Source: Gulosibacter sediminis
GTDB lineage: Bacteria; Actinomycetota; Actinomycetes; Actinomycetales; Microbacteriaceae
Length of the DNA stretch: 12,508 nucleotides
Direction of reading: 5' to 3'
Assembly (NCBI RefSeq): GCF_014904065.1
Contig: NZ_JACXJG010000005.1
Location: 139,899-152,406 of the forward strand
Shown: piece after piece, positions 7,161 through 12,508 of the stretch
Layout: the number at the start of each line of letters is the position of its first letter
How positions within the stretch are numbered: the first letter of the stretch is position 1
Made by a program: the position numbers and the translations under genes
The notes under the pieces: generated by a model
Databases searched by the model: none
The model's input: the letters and a program-made list of their open reading frames with translations, nothing else
What the model was told of the DNA's origin: nothing

Positions 7161-7172
7161 ACTAACATTAGT
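7161..7172. promoter_or_regulatory. Symmetric divergent promoter core between PPIase gene and rarA
   Basis: ACTAA (7161-7165) and TTAGT (7168-7172) form a 12-base near-palindrome in the only AT-rich spot of a 53-bp divergent gap. The plus strand reads TAACAT (7163-7168) and the minus strand TAATGT (7170-7165); both fit the TAnnnT -10 consensus. A plus-strand start about seven bases downstream would fall at or beside the rarA ATG (7177). A minus-strand start would fall near 7158, leaving a leader of about 35 bases with AAGGAG before the PPIase GTG. No good -35 element is visible on either side. Confidence 0.5.
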
Positions 7173-7176
7173 GACG

Positions 7177-8505
7177 ATGACTGGTCAGGTGACGCTTGGA
7201 AGCGACGGTGTCGCGCCGCTTGCTGCGCGCATGCGGCCGCGGGATCTCGATGAGGTAGTGGGGCAAGAGCACCTGCTGCGGCCGGGGTCGCCGCTGCGGC
7301 GGCTCGCGAGCGCCGAGGTGGCGGACAACGCTGGCACCTCGGTGATTCTTTGGGGACCGCCCGGCACCGGCAAGACGACGATCGCGCAGGCGCTGGCCAA
7401 CAGCGGCGGGCGGCGGTTCGTGCAGCTCTCCGCGATCTCGGCGGGGGTGAAGGACGTTCGGGCCGTCATGGACGAGGCCCTGCGTCAGCGCGACTTCTAC
7501 GACGAAGGCACTGTGCTCTTCCTCGATGAGATCCACCGCTTTACTAAGGCACAGCAGGATGCGCTGCTGCCAGGGGTCGAGCAGGGCTGGGTCACGCTCG
7601 TGGCCGCGACGACCGAAAACCCGTCGTTCTCGGTGATCTCGCCGCTGCTCTCCCGCTCGCTGCTGCTCACGCTGCGCTCGCTCGACGATGCCGATCTGGC
7701 CGGGCTGCTTGATCGCGCCGTGAGCGACAAGCGCGGCCTCGACGGCGCCGTCGGCCTCGATGAGGATGCTCGCGCCGCGATCGTGCGCATGGCGAGCGGG
7801 GATGCGCGCCGCGCGCTGACCACGCTGGAAGCCGCGGCCGCCGGCGCGCAGGCCGCCGAGCATCCGACCATCACCGCCGAAGACGTCGAGAGCGCGAGCG
7901 ACCAGGCACTGCTGCGCTACGACCGGCAGGGCGACGAACACTACGACGTCATCTCGGCGTTCATCAAGTCGATTCGGGGCTCTGACCCGGATGCGGCGCT
8001 GCACTACCTCGCGCGCATGATCGTCGCGGGGGAGGACCCCCGCTTTATCGCGCGGCGCCTCATGATCTCGGCCTCGGAGGACATCGGCATGGCCGACCCG
8101 CAGGCCATGGTGATCGCGGAGTCGGTGGCGAGCACCGTCGCGCTCATCGGTATGCCAGAGGGGCAGATTCCGCTCGCGAACGCGACCGTCTATCTCGCGA
8201 CCGCGCCGAAGTCGAACGCCTCGTACACCGGCATCGGCGCCGCGATCGCCGACGTGAAGGCAGGCAACGCGGGGCGCGTGCCGATGCACCTGCGCGATGC
8301 CCACTACCCGGGCGCGAAGCGGCTCGGCCACGGTAAGGGCTACGCGTATCCGCACGATGACCCAATCGGCGTCGTCGAACAGCAATACCTGCCCGACACG
8401 CTGCGGGATCGCGTCTACTATTCACCGACCGAGCACGGCTGGGAGCGGGAAATCACGCAGCGGCTCGACAAACTGCGCCGCATCACCCGCGGGGACGCGG
8501 GCTAA
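7177..8505 (+). CDS. rarA: Replication-associated recombination protein A (RarA/MgsA), AAA+ ATPase
   Basis: RarA acts at stalled or gapped replication forks as a tetrameric, clamp-loader-like ATPase; it is related to MgsA and eukaryotic WRNIP1. The 442-residue protein begins [20 protein letters not shown] (13-32), the usual family opening. Walker A is GPPGTGKT (60-67), Walker [10 protein letters not shown] (114-122), sensor 1 ATTENPSF (144-151) and sensor 2 GDARRAL (208-214). The C-terminal MgsA-type helical tetramerisation region spans about 255-430, with [17 protein letters not shown] (265-281) and [10 protein letters not shown] (301-310). I chose ATG 7177: there is no ribosome site, but a TAACAT -10 just upstream suggests a leaderless message. 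A GTG two codons earlier (7171) is possible. The open frame to 7072 is unlikely, because it runs into the PPIase gene. All ATPase motifs are intact. Confidence 0.95.
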   Translation: MTGQVTLGSDGVAPLAARMRPRDLDEVVGQEHLLRPGSPLRRLASAEVADNAGTSVILWGPPGTGKTTIAQALANSGGRRFVQLSAISAGVKDVRAVMDEALRQRDFYDEGTVLFLDEIHRFTKAQQDALLPGVEQGWVTLVAATTENPSFSVISPLLSRSLLLTLRSLDDADLAGLLDRAVSDKRGLDGAVGLDEDARAAIVRMASGDARRALTTLEAAAAGAQAAEHPTITAEDVESASDQALLRYDRQGDEHYDVISAFIKSIRGSDPDAALHYLARMIVAGEDPRFIARRLMISASEDIGMADPQAMVIAESVASTVALIGMPEGQIPLANATVYLATAPKSNASYTGIGAAIADVKAGNAGRVPMHLRDAHYPGAKRLGHGKGYAYPHDDPIGVVEQQYLPDTLRDRVYYSPTEHGWEREITQRLDKLRRITRGDAG

Positions 8506-8515
8506 GCGCGTGCCG

Positions 8516-8524
8516 TGGTAAGCT
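8516..8524 (+). promoter_or_regulatory. Probable extended -10 promoter of rpsD
   Basis: TGGTAAGCT has the TGn extension plus a TAnnnT hexamer (TAAGCT, 8519-8524), 11 bases after the rarA stop. No -35 is evident, as is common for extended -10 promoters. A start near 8531 would give rpsD a leader of about 90 bases, unlike the very short gaps elsewhere in the window. Confidence 0.45.
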
Positions 8525-8540
8525 AATTCGGTTCATTTGA

Positions 8541-8596
8541 CGCCTCGTCCACAGGGAGAGGCGGAGAGCACTATTTGTCTGCACGCTCACGCGTGT
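8541..8596 (+). promoter_or_regulatory. Structured 5' leader of rpsD (two tandem hairpins)
   Basis: Hairpin 1 pairs CGCCTC (8541-8546) with GAGGCG (8558-8563), then TCC (8548-8550) with GGA (8555-8557), leaving one bulged G and the tetraloop ACAG: nine base pairs. Hairpin 2 pairs CACGC (8582-8586) with GCGTG (8591-8595) around TCAC, with a flanking G-U pair. Both lie between the likely promoter and the rpsD ribosome site. S4 represses its own mRNA in several bacteria, so an autoregulatory leader is plausible but not shown. Confidence 0.42.
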
Positions 8597-8623
8597 CATG
8601 CGAACATCAGAAAGGAAGACTTC

Positions 8624-9253
8624 GTGTCGAAGAAGTCGCGTACCCGTTCGAAGGTGCGTCTGTCGCGCGCCCTCGGCGTTGCACTTACCCCCAAGGCCGC
8701 CCGTCTCATGGAGAAGCGTCCCTACGCTCCCGGTGAGCACGGCCGCACCCGCCGCAAGACCGACAGTGACTACGCTGTCCGCCTGCGCGAGAAGCAGCGT
8801 CTGCGCGCCCAGTATGGCCTGCGCGAGAAGCAGCTTCAGATCGTCTTCTCGGAGGCTCGCCGCAGCGCCGGCCTGACCGGTGAGAACCTCGTCGAGCTGC
8901 TCGAGCAGCGCCTCGACGCCCTCGTCGTGCGTGCCGGCTTCGCCCGCACCACCGCGCAGGCGCGTCAGCTCGTCGTGCACCGCCACATCCTCGTCGACGG
9001 CAAGATCGTCGACCGCCCCTCGTTCCGCGTGCAGCCGGGCCAGACCATCGGCGTCAAGTCGCGCTCGGAAGACCTCGAGATCTTCCAGGTTGCCGCTGCC
9101 GGTGGCCACGCCGAGGTGCTCCCGGTCGTGCCGGGTTACCTCGAGGTGCAGCTCGACAAGCTCCAGGCGAAGCTCGTGCGTCGCCCGAAGCGCGAAGAGG
9201 TGCCCATCACCTGTGAGGTCCAGCTCGTCGTTGAGTACTACTCGGGCCGCTAA
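8624..9253 (+). CDS. rpsD: 30S ribosomal protein S4 (zinc-free form)
   Basis: S4 binds 16S rRNA early in 30S assembly. The 209-residue protein has the N-terminal S4 domain with LTPKAARLMEKRPYAPGEHG (21-40) and LREKQRLRAQYGLREKQ (54-70), then the S4 RNA-binding fold (about 94-155) with EQRLDALVVRAGFARTTAQA (94-113) and RHILVDGKIVDRPSFRVQPG (120-139). The N-terminal zinc-binding cysteines of the C+ form are absent; the only Cys is near residue 197, so this is the C- form. GTG at 8624 is set by AAAGGAAG (8611-8618), five bases upstream, and by the family N-terminus; the longer ATG frame from 8537 would translate the leader. The gene stands alone between rarA and alaS, not in the rpsM-rpsK-rpoA operon where mycobacteria keep it, as I recall. 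It has its own promoter-like site, leader and terminator. Confidence 0.98.
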   Translation: MSKKSRTRSKVRLSRALGVALTPKAARLMEKRPYAPGEHGRTRRKTDSDYAVRLREKQRLRAQYGLREKQLQIVFSEARRSAGLTGENLVELLEQRLDALVVRAGFARTTAQARQLVVHRHILVDGKIVDRPSFRVQPGQTIGVKSRSEDLEIFQVAAAGGHAEVLPVVPGYLEVQLDKLQAKLVRRPKREEVPITCEVQLVVEYYSGR

Positions 9254-9262
9254 GCGTCCCGA

Positions 9263-9277
9263 GCGGTCCTCGACCGC
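9263..9277 (+). repeat. Small hairpin just after rpsD
   Basis: GCGGTC (9263-9268) and GACCGC (9272-9277) form a perfect 6-bp stem with loop CTC, starting nine bases after the rpsD stop. No T run follows. It may stabilise the mRNA 3' end upstream of the main terminator. Confidence 0.4.
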
Positions 9278-9288
9278 CCGCTAGCATA

Positions 9289-9327
9289 GAGAGCGGATCG
9301 CCCACCGGCGATCCGCTCTCGTCATTT
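9289..9327 (+). terminator. Strong hairpin terminator after rpsD
   Basis: GAGAGCGGATCGCC (9289-9302) and GGCGATCCGCTCTC (9307-9320) form a perfect 14-bp stem with tetraloop CACC, followed by GTCATTT. It is the strongest inverted repeat in the window and lies 35 bases after rpsD and before the DUF948 gene. The T run is short, so some read-through is likely. Confidence 0.75.
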
Positions 9328-9348
9328 CAGGTTCAGGAGAATTTCGCT

Positions 9349-9720
9349 ATGTCAGGTGGTGACATCGCCGGGCTGATCGCTGCGGGCGCGTTCCTGCTAC
9401 TCGTCGTGCTGCTTGCGGTGCCGATCATCAAGCTCGGTCGAGTGCTCGACGAAGTTCGCCGCGGTGTCGGCGACTCGGTCGACAGCATCACGCCGACGCT
9501 GGTTGAGACGCAAGAGACCATGCGTGAGACGAACCGCCAGCTCGCGAAGGTCGACGCGATCACCGAACAGGTGCACGAGACCACCAGTAATGTGAACTCG
9601 CTTGTCGCGCTTACCGCCGCCACGGTCGGTGGCCCGCTCATCAAGCTGGCGGGCTTCTCCGCCGCCGCGGCGGCCGGGTTCCGCGCGTTGAAGCCGCAGC
9701 GCGGCTCGCGCAAGAAGTAG
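9349..9720 (+). CDS. DUF948 domain-containing membrane protein
   Basis: A 123-residue protein of unknown function. One N-terminal membrane helix (about 6-27, IAGLIAAGAFLLLVVLLAVP) is followed by an amphipathic, heptad-like region (about 30-88, repeated hydrophobics with TPTLVETQETMRETNRQL), a second moderately hydrophobic stretch (about 86-112, Ala-rich) and a basic C-terminus (LKPQRGSRKK). This matches the DUF948 pattern: a short membrane anchor and coiled coil of the methyl-accepting-protein type. AGGAGA (9335-9340) is eight bases before the ATG. The gene sits between rpsD and alaS, as is common in actinomycetes, and is followed after 40 bases by another small membrane protein. The pair may act together at the membrane, but no function can be read from the sequence. 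Confidence 0.88.
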   Translation: MSGGDIAGLIAAGAFLLLVVLLAVPIIKLGRVLDEVRRGVGDSVDSITPTLVETQETMRETNRQLAKVDAITEQVHETTSNVNSLVALTAATVGGPLIKLAGFSAAAAAGFRALKPQRGSRKK

Positions 9721-9760
9721 TCACTTTCCTCCGTCGTCCCTTCAAGGAGCTCATCGCACT

Positions 9761-9970
9761 ATGCGTAACGTCGTTCGTTCCGTCGCTCTCGTCGTCGGAG
9801 GCGTCGCCGCTGGCTTCGCCCTTGCCCACTTCATGAACTCGACGCCCCGAGGCCGCGCCGCGTTCGCCGCGGTGAACGAGTTCACCGCCGACTTCACCGA
9901 GGCGGTCAAGCAGGGTTACGAGGCCCGCACCGAAGCCATCTACGCCGCCATCGAAGCTAACGAAAAGTAA
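9761..9970 (+). CDS. Small single-helix membrane protein (DUF6167-like)
   Basis: A 69-residue protein with a short basic start (MRNVVR), one membrane helix (about 6-24, SVALVVGGVAAGFALAHFM) and a helical, acidic C-terminal part (AAVNEFTADFTEAVKQGYEA, 36-55). Position and shape match the small DUF6167-type protein found between the DUF948 gene and alaS in streptomycetes; the family name is an inference. AAGGAG (9744-9749) lies 11 bases before the ATG. Its TAA stop is 15 bases before the alaS ATG, so the two are probably cotranscribed and may be translationally coupled. Function unknown. Confidence 0.8.
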   Translation: MRNVVRSVALVVGGVAAGFALAHFMNSTPRGRAAFAAVNEFTADFTEAVKQGYEARTEAIYAAIEANEK

Positions 9971-9985
9971 GAGTCCCGCACAGCC

Positions 9986-12508
9986 ATGCTCACCGCCGAA
10001 ATCAAGCGCCGCTTCCTCTCCTACTTTGAGGAGCGCGGCCACACCGTCGTCCCCTCCGCCTCGCTCGTCAGCGACGACCCCACGGTCATGTTCACGATCG
10101 CCGGCATGGTGCCGTTCATTCCATACATGACCGGCATGGTGCCAGCGCCGTACCCGCGTGCGACGAGCGTGCAGAAGTGCATCCGCACGAACGACATCGA
10201 GGAAGTCGGCAAGACGCCGCGCCACGGCACTTTCTTCCAGATGGGTGGCAACTTCTCGTTCGGCGACTACTTCAAGCGCGAGGCGATCGAGTTCGCCTAC
10301 ACGCTCCTCACCAAGCCCCAGTCCGAGGGCGGCTTTGGTTTCAACCACGAAGACCTCTGGGTCACCGTGTACAAGGGCGATGACGAGGCGTACGACGCCT
10401 GGCTCGAGCTTTCCGAGATCCCGGCCGACCGCATCCAGCGCCTCGGCGAGGACACGAACTACTGGTCTGCTGGTAAGCCCGGCGGCCCCGCCGGTCCCGA
10501 CTCGGAGATCTTCTTCGACCGCGGCCCCGCCTACGGCGTCGACGGCGGACCCGCGACCGATGACGACCGCTACGTCGAGATCTGGAACCTCGTGTTCATG
10601 CAGTACGAGCGAGGCGCCGACAACGGTGACGGCACGTTCGAGCTGCGCGGCGAGCTGCCGCAGCGCAACATTGACACCGGCATCGGCATCGAGCGCATCG
10701 CGTTCCTGCTGCAGGGCGTCGACAACATGTACGAGACCGACCAGGTGCGCCCCGTGCTCGACCGCGCGAGCGAGATGGCCGGCCGAAGCTACGGCGCGAA
10801 CCACGAGGACGACGTGCGCCTGCGCGTCGTCGCCGACCACGTGCGCTCGTCGCTCATGCTCATCAGCGACGGCGTCCAGCCGAGCAACGAGGGCCGCGGG
10901 TACATCCTGCGCCGCCTGCTGCGCCGCGTCGTGCGCAACATGCGCCTCCTTGGCGTTGAGACGGCGACCTTCCCCGAGCTGTTCCCGGTGTCGATGCAAG
11001 CCATGCGCGACGCCTACCCCGAGGTCGAGGCCGATTTCGACCGCATCAGCCGCATCGCCTATGGCGAAGAGGTCACGTTCCTGCGCACCCTCGCGCAGGG
11101 CAACACGATCTTCGACGAGGCCGTGGCCAAGGCGAGCCAGGCGGGTTCGTCGGTGCTCGACGGAGAAACCGCGTTCAAGCTGCACGACACCTTCGGATTC
11201 CCCATCGATCTCACGCTCGAGATGGCCGAGGAGTCGGGCCTGCGCGTGAACCGCGACAAGTTCGACGAGCTGATGCGCGCGCAGGTCGAGCGCGCGAAGG
11301 CGGATGCTCGTGCGCGCCGTTCGGCGCTTGCTGACCTCAGCGTCTACAGCGACTTCCGCGCGCTCGGCGAGACCGCGTTTGTTGGCTACGACCAGCTCGA
11401 GACCGAGTCCGAGGTGCTCGGCATTATCGTCGACGGCGTGAGCGTCCAGGAGGCCGCGGCCGGCCAGACGGCCGAGCTCATCCTCGGAGAAACGACGCTC
11501 TACGCCGAGGCCGGTGGCCAGGACGCCGACCAAGGCTGGCTGCGCTCGCCCTCGGGCGGGTTCACTTCGCGCGTGCTCGACGTGCAGAAGCCCGTGCCGG
11601 GCCTCATCGCGCACACCGTTGAGGTGACGCAGGGCACGATCGGGGTCGGCGAGCGCGTCGAGTCCGTCGTCGACGCGGTCTACCGCCGCCAGGCCTCCGA
11701 GGCCCACACCGCGACCCACCTCATCCACGCCGCCCTGCGCGACACACTCGGCGGGGATGCGCACCAGACCGGTTCATATAACAAAGCCGGCTACATGCGC
11801 CTCGACTTCTCGTGGAACGACGCGCTCTCGATCGAGACGCGTAGCGAGATCGAGGAGATCGCAAACGGCGCCGTGCGCCGCGACTACGAGGTCATCACCC
11901 GCGAGATGGCGCTCGACGAGGCGAAGGAGCTCGGCGCCCGCGCCCTCTTCGGCGAGAAGTATGGCGACCGGGTGCGCATGGTCGAGATCGGCGGCGCGTG
12001 GTCGCGCGAGCTCTGCGGTGGCACCCACGTCGACACGTCGGCGCAGGTTGGCATCGTCAACCTCATCGGTGAGTCAAGCGTGGGCGCGACGAACCGCCGC
12101 GTCGAGGCGCTCGTTGGCCGCAACGCCTTTGCCGAGTTCGCGACCGAGCGCGCGCTCGTCCGCGAACTTTCGAGCGGCCTGCGCGTGCCGCGGGAGCAGG
12201 TGACTACCCGCGTCAACGACCTGCTCGCCGACCTTAAGCAGGCGCAGAAACGCATTGCCGAGCTCGAGACGCAGCAGCTGCGCGCGCGCATCCCCGAACT
12301 CCTCGCAGGCGGTACCCGAGTGGGCAATGTGACGTTCATCGGCGCGTGGATCGGCGCTGTGGGCAGCGCCGACGACGTGCGCACCCTCGCGCTTGAACTG
12401 CGCGAGCGCGCCGGCAGCGAAGCTGTCGTCGTGGCGCTCGTCGGTCAAGCTGGCGAGAAGCCTTCGGTCGTCGTCGCCACGAACCAAGCCGCGCGCGACG
12501 CCGGCGCG
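9986..12508 (+). CDS. alaS: Alanine--tRNA ligase, 3' end outside window
   Basis: Charges tRNA-Ala and clears mischarged Ser/Gly. The frame is open for 841 codons to the last base; the family is about 870-900 residues, so roughly the last 30-60 are missing. The class II catalytic domain (about 1-240) shows IRTNDIEEVGKTPRHGTFFQ (66-85), MGGNFSFGDYFK (86-97), EIWNLVFMQY (198-207) and motif 3 TGIGIERIAF (231-240). The tRNA-recognition helical region (about 250-455) includes ADHVRSSLMLISDGVQPSNE (283-302) and GRGYILRRLLRRVVR (303-317). The editing domain keeps HTATH (574-578) and CGGTH (677-681), the zinc ligand set. The oligomerisation part (C-Ala) begins around 735 with a coiled coil. The start is the family N-terminus MLTAEIKRRFLSYFEERGH; the ribosome site is weak (GAG at 9971), consistent with coupling to the preceding gene. 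Confidence 0.98.
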   Translation, partial: MLTAEIKRRFLSYFEERGHTVVPSASLVSDDPTVMFTIAGMVPFIPYMTGMVPAPYPRATSVQKCIRTNDIEEVGKTPRHGTFFQMGGNFSFGDYFKREAIEFAYTLLTKPQSEGGFGFNHEDLWVTVYKGDDEAYDAWLELSEIPADRIQRLGEDTNYWSAGKPGGPAGPDSEIFFDRGPAYGVDGGPATDDDRYVEIWNLVFMQYERGADNGDGTFELRGELPQRNIDTGIGIERIAFLLQGVDNMYETDQVRPVLDRASEMAGRSYGANHEDDVRLRVVADHVRSSLMLISDGVQPSNEGRGYILRRLLRRVVRNMRLLGVETATFPELFPVSMQAMRDAYPEVEADFDRISRIAYGEEVTFLRTLAQGNTIFDEAVAKASQAGSSVLDGETAFKLHDTFGFPIDLTLEMAEESGLRVNRDKFDELMRAQVERAKADARARRSALADLSVYSDFRALGETAFVGYDQLETESEVLGIIVDGVSVQEAAAGQTAELILGETTLYAEAGGQDADQGWLRSPSGGFTSRVLDVQKPVPGLIAHTVEVTQGTIGVGERVESVVDAVYRRQASEAHTATHLIHAALRDTLGGDAHQTGSYNKAGYMRLDFSWNDALSIETRSEIEEIANGAVRRDYEVITREMALDEAKELGARALFGEKYGDRVRMVEIGGAWSRELCGGTHVDTSAQVGIVNLIGESSVGATNRRVEALVGRNAFAEFATERALVRELSSGLRVPREQVTTRVNDLLADLKQAQKRIAELETQQLRARIPELLAGGTRVGNVTFIGAWIGAVGSADDVRTLALELRERAGSEAVVVALVGQAGEKPSVVVATNQAARDAGA

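Noticed and set aside
7124..7168. A 15-codon N-terminal extension of the PPIase from an upstream ATG
   Set aside because: That ATG has no ribosome site, overlaps the -10 region, and would need a transcript starting inside rarA. The GTG at 7123 has AAGGAG.
7072..7176. A 35-codon N-terminal extension of RarA
   Set aside because: It reads antisense through the start of the PPIase gene and its ribosome site. RarA homologues begin shortly before APLAARMRP, matching the ATG at 7177.
8537..8623. A 29-codon N-terminal extension of S4
   Set aside because: The family N-terminus starts at the GTG at 8624 with AAAGGAAG before it; the extension covers the structured leader.
9641..11764. A 707-codon open frame on the minus strand, opposite alaS
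   Set aside because: It is antisense to an intact alanyl-tRNA synthetase frame with all family motifs. Its His/Arg/Asp/Val-rich composition is typical of the mirror of GC-rich codons, and it has no recognisable domain.
1..12508. CRISPR arrays, tRNAs, prophage genes or a defence island
   Set aside because: No direct-repeat spacing, cloverleaf-like segments, phage genes or restriction-type genes were found. Apart from the AbiEi-like gene, the content is housekeeping.

Overview
The window is a compact, GC-rich stretch of chromosome. G or C dominates third codon positions, starts include GTG, and gene order matches the actinomycete secDF-relA / rpsD-alaS neighbourhood. It fits an actinomycete, most likely Micrococcales and probably Microbacteriaceae; the family level is inference from protein character and synteny recalled from memory. 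I see no mobile element, prophage, CRISPR array, tRNA or rRNA.

Layout. (1) Bases 1-4512, plus strand: the 3' part of secD, then secF (1-base overlap) and relA, a bifunctional (p)ppGpp synthetase/hydrolase. (2) Bases 4384-7123, minus strand, convergent with relA: in transcription order a membrane-anchored cyclophilin-type peptidyl-prolyl isomerase, a DUF349 coiled-coil protein, and a small orphan AbiEi-like protein whose 3' end lies antisense to the last 42 codons of relA. (3) Bases 7177-12508, plus strand: rarA (AAA+ ATPase), rpsD (ribosomal protein S4), a DUF948 membrane protein, a 69-residue single-helix membrane protein, and alaS, which runs off the right edge. The PPIase/rarA divergence is only 53 bp and carries a near-palindrome that reads as overlapping -10 elements for both directions.

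How the genes work together. This is a housekeeping block: protein export (SecDF), stringent response (RelA), extracytoplasmic folding (PPIase), replication-fork maintenance (RarA), small-subunit assembly (S4) and tRNA charging (AlaRS). The least understood products are the AbiEi-like protein, the DUF349 protein and the two small membrane proteins between rpsD and alaS.

I do not find an undescribed multi-gene system. The most interesting signals are in regulatory DNA: the symmetric divergent promoter with a probably leaderless rarA, a structured leader before the stand-alone rpsD, a hairpin presenting the Shine-Dalgarno of the AbiEi-like gene, and that gene's long antisense overlap with relA. 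Several genes commonly found in this neighbourhood (apt, hisS) are missing from their usual gaps.
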